Shown here one piece after another: positions 7,387 through 15,270 of a DNA stretch of 64,000 nt. The DNA is taken from assembly GCA_046316615.1 (NCBI GenBank), contig JBKDAN010000054.1:8161-72160 (forward strand), read 5' to 3'. Below the pieces are notes generated by a model. It searched no databases and had not been told where the DNA came from. It saw only the letters and a list, made by a program, of their open reading frames with translations. Source of the stretch: BJHL01 sp040378885. GTDB lineage: Bacteria; Planctomycetota; Phycisphaerae; Phycisphaerales; UBA1924. Each line of letters starts with the position of its first letter. Positions within the stretch are counted from its first letter, which is position 1. The translations under genes and the position numbers were made by a program.

Positions 7387-8340
7387 GTGACGCAACGCCA
7401 GTCGCACACGACAGAAGAAGCGCGATCACGCGTGCTGGTCGTGGATGACTCGCGCGATGTGCACGACCTGCTCCGCGTGCGCCTGAAGCACGATGAAATC
7501 GATCTCATCACCGCGGAATCAGTCGAGGAAGGTTTCGCCAAGGCCATCGCCGAGATGCCCGAACTGGTGCTCGTGGATCTCGCTCTGCCCAATGACGGTG
7601 ATGGGCTCGTGCTGCTCCGCAAGCTCCAGGCCGATACGCGCACACAGCACACTCCCTGCATGGTTCTTTCCGCACGCGGAGATGTCGCTGCCAAAGTTGC
7701 AGCGTTTGACTTGGGCGCGGTTGATTACGTGACAAAGCCTTTCGAACTGGTCGAGCTGCGCGTGCGTTTGCGTGCTGCGCTGCGCTTGAATCAGATGATG
7801 CGTCTGCTCGCGCAGCGAGCTCGGATCGACGGCCTGACTGGGTTGTGGAATCGTGCGTACTTCGACAACCGCTGGACCGAGGAGTACTCGCGCTCCAGCC
7901 GCCAGGGCCACTCCCTCGCGCTCGCCTTGATCGATATCGATCACTTCAAGAGCGTGAACGACAACTATGGCCACCCGGTGGGTGACAGTGTGTTGCAGAG
8001 CGTTGCGCGTGTGCTACAGCGTGATCCTCGCGCCAGCGATGTCGCCTGCCGATACGGTGGCGAAGAGTTTGTCCTCATCATGCCCGACACCAGCGCGGTT
8101 GACGCTGCGGTGGTGTGCGAGCGTCTGCGTCATGCTGTCAGCGAACTGCGCTGGAGTCGTGTGCCCGATCTGCGTGTCAGCGTCTCCATGGGCGTTGTCG
8201 GCGCAACTGGTATGACGCTGGCCACCTCGGAGAACTGGGTCGAAGGGGCTGACCGCAATCTGTACGCCGCGAAGAAGGCCGGTCGCAACCGCACCGTGGT
8301 GACTGATCTGTCCAAGCCGAGTCTGCGAACGTCTGCCTGA
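7387..8340 (+). CDS. Response regulator diguanylate cyclase (REC-GGDEF)
   Basis: 317 residues from a GTG start. The receiver domain has its acidic pocket at Asp20-Asp21, phosphoacceptor Asp64 in VLVDLALP and the conserved YVTKPFE lysine. The GGDEF domain carries an active GGEEF signature (224-228) and an intact allosteric inhibition site RASD five residues before it. The protein should therefore make cyclic-di-GMP when phosphorylated and be feedback-inhibited by its product. It is likely phosphorylated through the HPt protein just upstream, and resembles WspR/PleD-type output proteins with a single REC. Confidence 0.93.
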   Translation: MTQRQSHTTEEARSRVLVVDDSRDVHDLLRVRLKHDEIDLITAESVEEGFAKAIAEMPELVLVDLALPNDGDGLVLLRKLQADTRTQHTPCMVLSARGDVAAKVAAFDLGAVDYVTKPFELVELRVRLRAALRLNQMMRLLAQRARIDGLTGLWNRAYFDNRWTEEYSRSSRQGHSLALALIDIDHFKSVNDNYGHPVGDSVLQSVARVLQRDPRASDVACRYGGEEFVLIMPDTSAVDAAVVCERLRHAVSELRWSRVPDLRVSVSMGVVGATGMTLATSENWVEGADRNLYAAKKAGRNRTVVTDLSKPSLRTSA

Positions 8341-8375
8341 CGCGACACCGCCGACAACGCGCCAATCATGTAGCC

Positions 8376-9392
8376 ATGAAGAAGCTTCACGCCGCGTTGT
8401 GTCGGTCCGCTGTGCTCGTGTTGGCTGCGCTCGCGGCCCCCTGCGCGATGGCCTGGGATGGTGCAGGCCACCGCATGATCACGCGTGTCGCGGTCCGCGG
8501 CCTTTCCAGCGACATGCCCGCGTGGCTCAAGGATGATGCGAGCGTCGCCATCATCGCTGACCAAGCTCAGATGCCTGATCGCTGGCGTGGCGTACGCGTC
8601 GCGCAACTCACGCACCTCAACAACCCCGATCACTACATCGACGTCGATGATCTTGAGCCGCTCGGCATGACTCTGCGCACGATGCCGCGGCTGCGCCACG
8701 AGTATGTGAAGCAGATCGCACTGGCCCGGGCCAAGCCCGACTTTGCAGGCCCGCCGGTCGACGAGAAGAAAGACTTCGCTAAGACCGACGAGTACCCCGG
8801 CTTTCTGCCCATCAGCGCGATGGAGACCTACGGCAAAGTGGTGGGGGCCTTCAAGATCGTGCGCATGCAGGAAATGCTCAACAAAGACGGATCACGTGAT
8901 GCCCAGATCGAAGGCGCGAAGTGGAACGCGCGCATTCATATCGGGCAGTTGTCGCACTTTGTGGGCGATGCCTCTCAGCCGCTGCACACCACGCGCCACC
9001 ATCATGGCTGGGTGGGCGAGAATCCCAACGGCTACACGACCGATCGCGGTATCCACTCCTATATCGATGGCGGCGTGCTCAAGTTGCACGTCATCAATGA
9101 CGCCGATCTGCAAGCCAAGTTCGAACCCGACCGCCAGCTTGATCGCGACGACCTCTTTGGCCAGATGCTCACGCACATCGAGCGCTCCTATGCGCAGATG
9201 GAGCCGCTGTACAAGATGCAGAAGGCCGGCGAGCTTGAGCAGCCGGGTGGCAAGGCGTTCATCATTGAGCGTTTGGCGGATGCGGCGAGTGAGCTGAGCG
9301 CGTTCATTGAAGCGGCGTGGCTGGAAGCTGCGCCGAGCCCGGAAGAAGTGCAGAACCTGGTGAAGTTTGAAGGCGAGAAAGTCGCGCCGTGA
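8376..9392 (+). CDS. Secreted S1/P1-type nuclease
   Basis: 338 residues. A signal peptide ends APCAMA, so cleavage leaves Trp27 as the new N-terminus. In S1/P1 nucleases the free N-terminal Trp ligates the catalytic zinc cluster, and the WDGAGH start fits that. Other zinc ligands are in IIADQAQMPDRW, LNNPDHYIDVDD and LSHFVGDASQPLH. The enzyme should degrade single-stranded nucleic acids outside the cytoplasm, perhaps for phosphate and nucleoside scavenging. Its stop overlaps the GTG of the PhnP-like phosphodiesterase gene, which is consistent with a joint role in phosphoester use. Confidence 0.9.
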   Translation: MKKLHAALCRSAVLVLAALAAPCAMAWDGAGHRMITRVAVRGLSSDMPAWLKDDASVAIIADQAQMPDRWRGVRVAQLTHLNNPDHYIDVDDLEPLGMTLRTMPRLRHEYVKQIALARAKPDFAGPPVDEKKDFAKTDEYPGFLPISAMETYGKVVGAFKIVRMQEMLNKDGSRDAQIEGAKWNARIHIGQLSHFVGDASQPLHTTRHHHGWVGENPNGYTTDRGIHSYIDGGVLKLHVINDADLQAKFEPDRQLDRDDLFGQMLTHIERSYAQMEPLYKMQKAGELEQPGGKAFIIERLADAASELSAFIEAAWLEAAPSPEEVQNLVKFEGEKVAP

Positions 9393-10270
9393 AAGACGCT
9401 CGTTTCCTGTTCCTCGGCACAGGCACATCCGCGGGCATTCCAATGATCGGGTGCCACTGTGCAGTCTGTCACAGCACGGATCCGCGTGATAACCGCTTGC
9501 GTTGCTCTGCGGTTGTGATGTGGACGGACGATCGCGGCCAGGACCGCGTGGTGCTGATTGATGCCGGTCCGGATCTGCGGATGCAGGCGATTCGCGCGGG
9601 GTTGATGCGCTGTGATGCGATCTTTTTCACGCATAACCACGTTGATCACATGTTCGGCCTGGACGAAGTGCGTCGATTCAACGCGGTGCAGCGTGAGCCG
9701 ATTGAAGTGATTGCGGATGAACACACGATGGCGAGTCTGCGGCGTGTGTACCAGCACATCTTCGAGCGTGAACGCAATGTGAATGACAGCTTTGTCGCCA
9801 GTCTGATTCCCAACACGATTCCGGAGCGAGAGATCGAGGCGGGCGTGGCGATCGTGCGGTGGGGGATGAGCTTCACGCCCATCCGTTTGCTTCATGGTCG
9901 GCTGCCGGTGCTTGGGTGGCGAATTGAGTGGGCGAGCGCCAATCCGTCCGCAGCCACGGAAGCATTTGTGCACTCGGGCATGCAGGCAGTCTCTTCGCCA
10001 CTTCCCCTCGCCTACTGCACCGATATCTCCGCCGTACCGACGGAGTCTTGGGTGCGTCTGCGCGGGCTGAAGACGCTGGTGCTGGATTGTCTGCGGGAGC
10101 GCAAGCATCCCACGCATTTGACAATTGACGAAGCGGTGCACATCGCCGGTGAGGTCGCTGCGGAGCAGACGTACTTCGTGCACATGAGCCATGAACTGCC
10201 TCACGAGGCGACGAACGCTCGCCTTCCGAACACGATGCGGCTGGCGCATGACGGGCTTGAACTGCGGTGA
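9389..10270 (+). CDS. PhnP-like metallo-beta-lactamase-fold phosphodiesterase
   Basis: 293 residues with a GTG start in a GTGA overlap with the nuclease gene. The metal motif is HNHVDH (82-87), and the CHCAVC cluster (Cys22, Cys24, Cys27) matches the structural-zinc cysteines of PhnP. The opening FLGTGTSAGIPMIGC is typical of this branch. PhnP cleaves cyclic ribose phosphates in phosphonate breakdown, but no phn genes are nearby and related proteins act on other phosphodiesters. Translational coupling to a secreted nuclease suggests processing of nucleic-acid breakdown products. The substrate is inference. Confidence 0.85.
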   Translation: MKDARFLFLGTGTSAGIPMIGCHCAVCHSTDPRDNRLRCSAVVMWTDDRGQDRVVLIDAGPDLRMQAIRAGLMRCDAIFFTHNHVDHMFGLDEVRRFNAVQREPIEVIADEHTMASLRRVYQHIFERERNVNDSFVASLIPNTIPEREIEAGVAIVRWGMSFTPIRLLHGRLPVLGWRIEWASANPSAATEAFVHSGMQAVSSPLPLAYCTDISAVPTESWVRLRGLKTLVLDCLRERKHPTHLTIDEAVHIAGEVAAEQTYFVHMSHELPHEATNARLPNTMRLAHDGLELR

Positions 10271-10280
10271 GCGGCACGGG

Positions 10281-11519
10281 CTACAGCGCGGAACGCTGTC
10301 GCAGCCACTCACGCGTGGCGTGTTCGGTGGTCAAGCCGATGGCGCGGTCGTATGCGACGCGGGCTTCGGCAGGGCGATGAACGCGCCGGAGCACATCCGC
10401 CCGCACCGCCCAGTACGGCTGATGGGTGCGCACGTCGTGAGCGTCGATGTTGTCGAGCATTTGCAACGCTTGCTCTTCGTGCCCTGCGTCGGCCCATGCC
10501 GCGGCCCGGGCGATGAGCGTGCCGATCGTGGGGGCCTGCACCATCAGCGCGTCGTAGAGACTCGCGATCGGTGTGCTGTTGTCGACGCCGCGGAGCACTG
10601 CGTCCATGTGTGCGGCTTGAATGGCGGCGTGCGTCTGAAAGCGGCCGGGCCGTCGCAACTGCGCTGCCTGCATGAGAGACTGGTTTCCCGCATCGATGAG
10701 CGAGCGATCCCAGCGAGAAAGTTGCTGTTCGCGAAGCGGCACGTAGGTGCCGTGTGTGTCGCGGCGGGCATTTCGGCGGGCGTGGCAGAGCAGCATGAGC
10801 GAGCGCAGGCCCCAAGCTTCGGCGCAGTCTGGCAGTTGCGTGGTCACGATGGCGATGAGATCGAGAGCCTCGCCCGCAAGTGTGGACGACGTGTCGGCGC
10901 CGACATCATCGTTGTACGCCGTGCCGAATGCTCCGTAGATTGCTTCGAGTACGTGCTCGATGCGATGGGGCAATTCCTCAGTATCCGGTTGGGCAAAGCG
11001 CACGCCCGTGTCCACGATGCGGCGTTTGGCTCGCACGAGTCGTTGGCTCATGGTCGTGGGACTTATCACAAAGGCCGCCGCAATCTGCTCGGCTGAGAGC
11101 CCCATGACCGCTTGGAGCATGAGCGGCGTGCGGACGCTCACATCAATCGCCGGGTGCGCGCACACGAAGAGCAGCGTCAGTCGCTCGTCCGCAGAGTCTT
11201 GTTCATCAAGCGATGAAAGCAAACGAGATAGGCGATGTTCATGTTCCATGCTTGCTTCAGGCAGCTCTCGCTCGCGGCGCGACCGGCGCTGCGCGTCTGC
11301 CAGGTTGTTGCGTGCTGCTGTGAGCAGCCACGCGTCGGGGTTCTGGGGCACACCATCGCGCGGCCACGCCACAAGCGCTTCCGCCAGTGCGCCGCTCAGC
11401 GCATCTTCGGCGGAGGCGACATCACGAGCTCGCACAGCGAGGATGGCGACGAGTTTGCCGTACGTCATCCTCGCCGCACGCTCTGCGGCTTCTCGTGCTG
11501 GGCCAGCATGTTCATGCAT
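10281..11519 (-). CDS. ECF RNA polymerase sigma factor with C-terminal TPR-like extension (ECF42-like)
   Basis: 412 residues, far longer than a minimal ECF sigma. Regions 2 and 4 are visible (DALSGALAEALVAWPRDG with ARNNLADAQRRSRR, and LSAEQIAAAFVISPTTMSQRLVRAKRRI). The rest is an alpha-helical domain with TPR-like periodicity (TLIARAAAWADAGHEEQALQ). Such long ECF sigmas sit next to DGPF/YCII proteins in the ECF42 group, and exactly such a gene lies seven bases upstream. No anti-sigma factor is present. In ECF42 the C-terminal domain is thought to take over regulation. Confidence 0.9.
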   Translation of the reverse strand: MHEHAGPAREAAERAARMTYGKLVAILAVRARDVASAEDALSGALAEALVAWPRDGVPQNPDAWLLTAARNNLADAQRRSRRERELPEASMEHEHRLSRLLSSLDEQDSADERLTLLFVCAHPAIDVSVRTPLMLQAVMGLSAEQIAAAFVISPTTMSQRLVRAKRRIVDTGVRFAQPDTEELPHRIEHVLEAIYGAFGTAYNDDVGADTSSTLAGEALDLIAIVTTQLPDCAEAWGLRSLMLLCHARRNARRDTHGTYVPLREQQLSRWDRSLIDAGNQSLMQAAQLRRPGRFQTHAAIQAAHMDAVLRGVDNSTPIASLYDALMVQAPTIGTLIARAAAWADAGHEEQALQMLDNIDAHDVRTHQPYWAVRADVLRRVHRPAEARVAYDRAIGLTTEHATREWLRQRSAL

Positions 11520-11525
11520 GGTCGT

Positions 11526-11870
11526 TCACATCTGGAGGAGAGGACGCACCTCGACGCAGCCGTGGGGGGCCGGCACGCGGGCGGCCCACGCGAGGGCTGC
11601 ATCGAGGTCGGGGACGTCGATCAGATAGAACCCGCCCAGAATCTCTTTGCTGTCGGCGTAGGGCCCATCCTGCACCTTGTGCTTGCCGGGCGTGAGGCGG
11701 ACGGTGGTGGCGGCATCCGGTCCTTGCAGGCCCGCGCCGCCCGCCATCACGCCTGCTTCGGCCAGAGCCTTGCCGTAGGCCATCCAGCCGGCCCAGTAGT
11801 TGCCCGCTTCGGGGCCATTGCGACGAGCCTGCTCGGCGGGGTTCTCAAAGATCACAAGTGCATACTTCAT
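11526..11870 (-). CDS. YCII-related (DGPF-domain) protein
   Basis: 114 residues from the ATG at 11870. The start MKYALVIFENPAE and the QDGPYADSKEILGGFYLID segment carry the DGPF-type motif (here DGPY) of YCII-related small ferredoxin-like proteins. These are regularly encoded beside ECF42-type sigma factors and are probable targets of the sigma factor. It is first in a two-gene unit with the downstream sigma gene. Biochemical role unknown; some relatives have been proposed as lyases or hydrolases. Confidence 0.88.
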   Translation of the reverse strand: MKYALVIFENPAEQARRNGPEAGNYWAGWMAYGKALAEAGVMAGGAGLQGPDAATTVRLTPGKHKVQDGPYADSKEILGGFYLIDVPDLDAALAWAARVPAPHGCVEVRPLLQM

Positions 11871-11945
11871 AGGGTTTTCCTGATGCAAAGCCTGGGCCGC
11901 CAGCCTCCCCTCGGGAAGCAATCGTCAGCCGCCTCGACCCCATGA

Positions 11946-11961
11946 CGCACGACGTCGTGCG
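11946..11961. promoter_or_regulatory. 16-bp perfect palindrome between divergent units
   Basis: CGCACGACGTCGTGCG lies in the 192-base gap between the DGPF/sigma unit (leftward) and atpG (rightward). Its central, perfectly symmetrical structure suits a dimeric regulator. No family is implied by the sequence alone. Confidence 0.35.
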
Positions 11962-12047
11962 ATTTCGACAGCCCGCTGGAAAATTCTTCTCGTCTACCCA
12001 GACCAAACGAAGACCGTATCAGACTGCCGGCGGGCGGGGGCTTGACC

Positions 12048-12053
12048 TATACT
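12048..12053 (+). promoter_or_regulatory. Candidate -10 box of atpG
   Basis: TATACT ends ten bases before the atpG ATG at 12063. There is no Shine-Dalgarno between them and the -35 region is weak. If this is the -10 box, the transcript would be leaderless or nearly so. Confidence 0.4.
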
Positions 12054-12062
12054 CGCCCCCCT

Positions 12063-12953
12063 ATGGCAAAGACTCGCGAGATCAAGAAGCGCATCAAGGC
12101 TGTCGGCAACATTCGTCGCATCACCAAGACGATGCAGATGATCGCCACCAGCAAGTTCGCCAAGGCCCAGCAGGCCGCGACGGCGGGCAAGCCGTATACC
12201 GAGACGCTGTTTGATCTGGTGCAGCAGTTGGCTGCCGCGATGGGCTCGGAAGTGAGCCACCCGCTGCTGGGCAGCATCAAGCCCAGCGCTACAGCCAAGG
12301 AGCTCACGCTCATCATCACCAGCGATCGCGGTCTGTGCGGCCCCTACAACGGCGGCGTCCTCCGCACCGCCATGAACTTCTTCAAGCAGAACCCCGCTGC
12401 CAAGAGCGGCGTGATTGAACTGGTCGGCAAGAAGGGCGCAGGCTTCTTCAAGTTCGCGGGCGTGAACATCGCCCGCCAGCACAACCAGTTTGGCGACAAG
12501 CCCACGTACGAAAACGTGCAGCAGCTTGCTGAGGAATATACCCGCATGTTCATTGCGGGCGAAATCTCCAGCGTGCGCGTCGTCTACATGAAGTTCCTCA
12601 GCACCAGCCGCCAGATGCCCACCGTCGTGCAGTTGCTCCCCTTCCAGACCAGCAACCTGGGTGCGAAGAAGGAAGAAGCCGCCAAGGGCCCCAACCAGAT
12701 CTTCGAATTCGCTCCCGATGCTCAAGAGCTGCTCGGCGCGATTCTCCCCGCCGCCGTCAAGGCCCTGCTTTTCCAAGCCTTCAACGACGCCGTCGTCAGC
12801 GAACACGTCGCCCGCATGGTGGCGATGAAGAGCGCGACCGACGCCGCCGGCAAGATGGGCAAGCTGTACACCCGCAAGTACAACCGCGCCCGCCAGGCCC
12901 AGATCACGACGGAACTGACGGAAATCATCAGTGGTGCTGCGGCGCTCGAGTAA
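12063..12953 (+). CDS. atpG: F-type ATP synthase gamma subunit, encoded alone
   Basis: 296 residues. The N-terminal helix (REIKKRIKAVGNIRRITKTM), the LIITSDRGLCGPYNGG motif and the C-terminal helix (KYNRARQAQITTELTEIISG) are those of the rotor gamma subunit, whose two long helices form the central stalk. The ATG at 12063 gives the normal MAKTREIKK start. No other ATP synthase subunit gene is adjacent: the upstream gene is on the other strand and the downstream gene is an unrelated membrane protein behind a strong terminator hairpin. The gene is therefore detached from any atp operon. Confidence 0.95.
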   Translation: MAKTREIKKRIKAVGNIRRITKTMQMIATSKFAKAQQAATAGKPYTETLFDLVQQLAAAMGSEVSHPLLGSIKPSATAKELTLIITSDRGLCGPYNGGVLRTAMNFFKQNPAAKSGVIELVGKKGAGFFKFAGVNIARQHNQFGDKPTYENVQQLAEEYTRMFIAGEISSVRVVYMKFLSTSRQMPTVVQLLPFQTSNLGAKKEEAAKGPNQIFEFAPDAQELLGAILPAAVKALLFQAFNDAVVSEHVARMVAMKSATDAAGKMGKLYTRKYNRARQAQITTELTEIISGAAALE

Positions 12954-12985
12954 ATCGGCCAAAGTACCACAGACTGACCCTCCCC

Positions 12986-13014
12986 AAACGCCTCGTGCCC
13001 CGCACGAGGCGTTT
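12986..13014 (+). terminator. Terminator hairpin after atpG
   Basis: A perfect 13-bp stem (AAACGCCTCGTGC / GCACGAGGCGTTT) with a three-base loop starts 33 bases after the atpG stop. The T-tract is short (gtttc), so termination may be partial. Confidence 0.65.
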
Positions 13015-13040
13015 CTCCGCGCTTCTACCATCATGCTCGC

Positions 13041-13889
13041 ATGCTGGCACCAAAGGGGAAACTTCTTGGCTACGTCGCGGAGTATTGCACTGTCTGCCGC
13101 GACATCGTGCCTGCCCGCTTGCTGCGCATCCCACGTCCCGGCGCACAGGTCATCCCACGTCCCACCGAAGACGTTTTCTGTTGCACGGCCTGTGAGCACA
13201 CGGTCGCGACCGAGGCGCATCGGTATCGGTCATTCGCGAACGCGGCAGACGAGCCGCTGGAGAAGCTTGTCGCGCAGACACATCCTGATCTTCCCGAGGT
13301 GATGGCACCGCGCATCTTCCATGAACGTGCCGCCATCGTGGGTGAAGACCAGAGCATTGACCGTCGCGCGTGGATGCAGGAGTCGTTGCGAACTCTCGCG
13401 TATGTGCCCAACGTCTGCGCTGACAAGGCCATGCGTCACGCAACGCTCGTCTCGGTCCTGGTTGGAGGCAGCCTCTTTGTTGTGGGCAGTTGTGTCTGGT
13501 CCATGAACAGTGTGACGATGACCGACCAACGTGCGATCCGGTGGTCTCTGCTTGTGTTGTTTGTCCCCATCGGCGTGACCATCGCGATCTATCTGGCAAC
13601 ACGAGCGCTGCGAATACGCCGCACGGCGCGAGCCATTCTCACACGCATGCTCGCTCGCTCATTGCGGCCTCTGCGACCCACCGAAGCCGAACTCAAAGAA
13701 CTGCTGACGTGGTGCAGCGTTGCGCTGCCAGCGATCCATCGCGTGCTGGACGCCGACATGCTGCACGCCGCCATCCGCGCCGAACGCGATGTTTCGCTCG
13801 CGAACGTTGATCATCTGGCCCATGTCTATCCGAACCTGAAACTCACGAAGCAAGACTTCGATGAGCGGCCAAATGATGCCGACCAATAG
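13041..13889 (+). CDS. Membrane protein with N-terminal zinc-ribbon-like cysteines
   Basis: 282 residues. An N-terminal soluble part has CTVC (Cys16/Cys19) and CCTAC (about residues 47-51), which could bind zinc. Two hydrophobic helices follow at about residues 136-156 and 167-187, then a basic amphipathic segment and a cytoplasmic C-terminal domain. I recognise no family. It is placed between atpG and a glycosyltransferase, with its own ATG but no clear ribosome binding site. Hypothetical membrane protein. Confidence 0.6.
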   Translation: MLAPKGKLLGYVAEYCTVCRDIVPARLLRIPRPGAQVIPRPTEDVFCCTACEHTVATEAHRYRSFANAADEPLEKLVAQTHPDLPEVMAPRIFHERAAIVGEDQSIDRRAWMQESLRTLAYVPNVCADKAMRHATLVSVLVGGSLFVVGSCVWSMNSVTMTDQRAIRWSLLVLFVPIGVTIAIYLATRALRIRRTARAILTRMLARSLRPLRPTEAELKELLTWCSVALPAIHRVLDADMLHAAIRAERDVSLANVDHLAHVYPNLKLTKQDFDERPNDADQ

Positions 13890-13988
13890 CGCGTTGCCAG
13901 CCGGGCTGGTCGCGGTTTGCGGACTCCCACCTCACGCTGCCGCCAAACCCATGGCATCCAAGCTTCCCCGGGGGGCGAAGGATGAGGT

Positions 13989-15185
13989 ATGCCTTTCGAC
14001 GCAATCAATTGGGGTGTGGTGTTGCTCGCACTGGTGGGCACCGGGGCCTTCTTCGCGGTGTTCGCACTCGTCATGACGGTGTGGAACCTCGCGCAGTATC
14101 GCAAGCCCATTGATGATGGCCGCGTTATCAGCGATCTTGTCTCGGTGTGCATTCCCGCTCGCAACGAGGAAGCCAACATCGAAGCCTGCGTGCGAGGCAT
14201 TCTCGCCAGCACGCACAGCAACGTCGAAGTGCTCGTCTACGACGATCAGTCCACGGACCGCACGCCCGCCATTCTCGCTAAACTCGCGGCCGAAGACTCA
14301 CGCGTCCGCATCGTGCCCACCAAGACGCTTCCCGATGGCTGGAACGGCAAGCAGCACGCCTGCTGGCGCATGGCCCAGGATGCCCAAGGCACGTGGCTCT
14401 GCTTCACCGATGCTGATGTGCGCTTCGAGCCCGGCGCGGTCCGCGCTGCGTTGCTCGCCGCCAAGGCGGGTACGCGCGAAACCGGCGCGGCAGGCAAAGA
14501 GATTGGCCTGGTTTCGACCTTCCCGCGACAGGAAACCGGATCACTGGCTGAGAGCCTTGCGGTGCCGATGATCTTCTTCATCCTCTTCAGCTACTTGCCC
14601 TTCGTCCGCATGCGCAACTCGCTCGACGCATCCGCGAGTGCAGGCTGCGGTCAGTTCCTGTTCGCGCGTAAAGACGCCTACTTCGCAAGCGGCGGACACG
14701 AAGCCTTCAAGAACAGCATGCACGATGGCGTGAAAATGCCGCGGTGTGTGCGGCGGGCGGGGTTTGCGACGGATCTGTTTGATGGCACGGATGTGGTGAG
14801 TTGCCGGATGTATCGCGACCTCAGCAGCACCTGGCGCGGCTTTGCAAAGAACGCCTACGAAGGTCTGGGCAGCGTCGGTCTGCTAGTTTTTGTCACCGTC
14901 GTTCACTTGCTTGCGCATGTGCTGCCGTTTGTCATCTGGCCGCTCATGTTCTCGTACCGCGTCATGCCGATCGTCGCGCTGCTTGCGGGCGTCGCGATTG
15001 CCGCGGGCCTGACGCAGCGGCTGATTCTCGCGGAACGACTGCGTACGAGCATCATCGGTGCCATGCTGCATCCCATCGGCGTTGTGATGATGACGCTGAT
15101 TCAGTGGCACAGCCTGCTGCTGCACATGACTGGGAAGCGCACGTGGCGCGGCCGTGGCGGTGGCATGCAGCCGGTAGCGGGTTGA
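13989..15185 (+). CDS. Membrane-bound family 2 glycosyltransferase
   Basis: 398 residues. An N-terminal transmembrane helix is followed by a GT-A fold: VSVCIPARNEEANIEACVRG, VEVLVYDDQSTDRTPAIL, a DGWNGKQHACW donor region and the DXD-like FTDADVRF. Three or four C-terminal helices follow. This layout matches the CrtQ/HpnB-like branch of GT2 enzymes that act on lipid or carotenoid acceptors at the membrane. The acceptor cannot be decided; no hopanoid or carotenoid gene is adjacent. It converges on purB. Confidence 0.85.
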   Translation: MPFDAINWGVVLLALVGTGAFFAVFALVMTVWNLAQYRKPIDDGRVISDLVSVCIPARNEEANIEACVRGILASTHSNVEVLVYDDQSTDRTPAILAKLAAEDSRVRIVPTKTLPDGWNGKQHACWRMAQDAQGTWLCFTDADVRFEPGAVRAALLAAKAGTRETGAAGKEIGLVSTFPRQETGSLAESLAVPMIFFILFSYLPFVRMRNSLDASASAGCGQFLFARKDAYFASGGHEAFKNSMHDGVKMPRCVRRAGFATDLFDGTDVVSCRMYRDLSSTWRGFAKNAYEGLGSVGLLVFVTVVHLLAHVLPFVIWPLMFSYRVMPIVALLAGVAIAAGLTQRLILAERLRTSIIGAMLHPIGVVMMTLIQWHSLLLHMTGKRTWRGRGGGMQPVAG

Positions 15186-15186
15186 A

Positions 15187-15270
15187 CGGTAAACAGAGAA
15201 CAGAGAGCGGTTGCTGTGTTCTTCTGTTCTCCGCTGTCCGCTCTCCGCTCTCTGCTCTCCGCTCTCACAC
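15187..15270. repeat. Heptad-type GAGAACA / TGTTCTC inverted intergenic repeat
   Basis: Units related to AGAGAACAG on the left are answered by TTCTCCGCTGTCCGCTCTCCGCTC units on the right, forming an imperfect long hairpin between the convergent glycosyltransferase and purB genes. Similar arrays occur at 27.48 and 33.14 kb. Confidence 0.6.
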
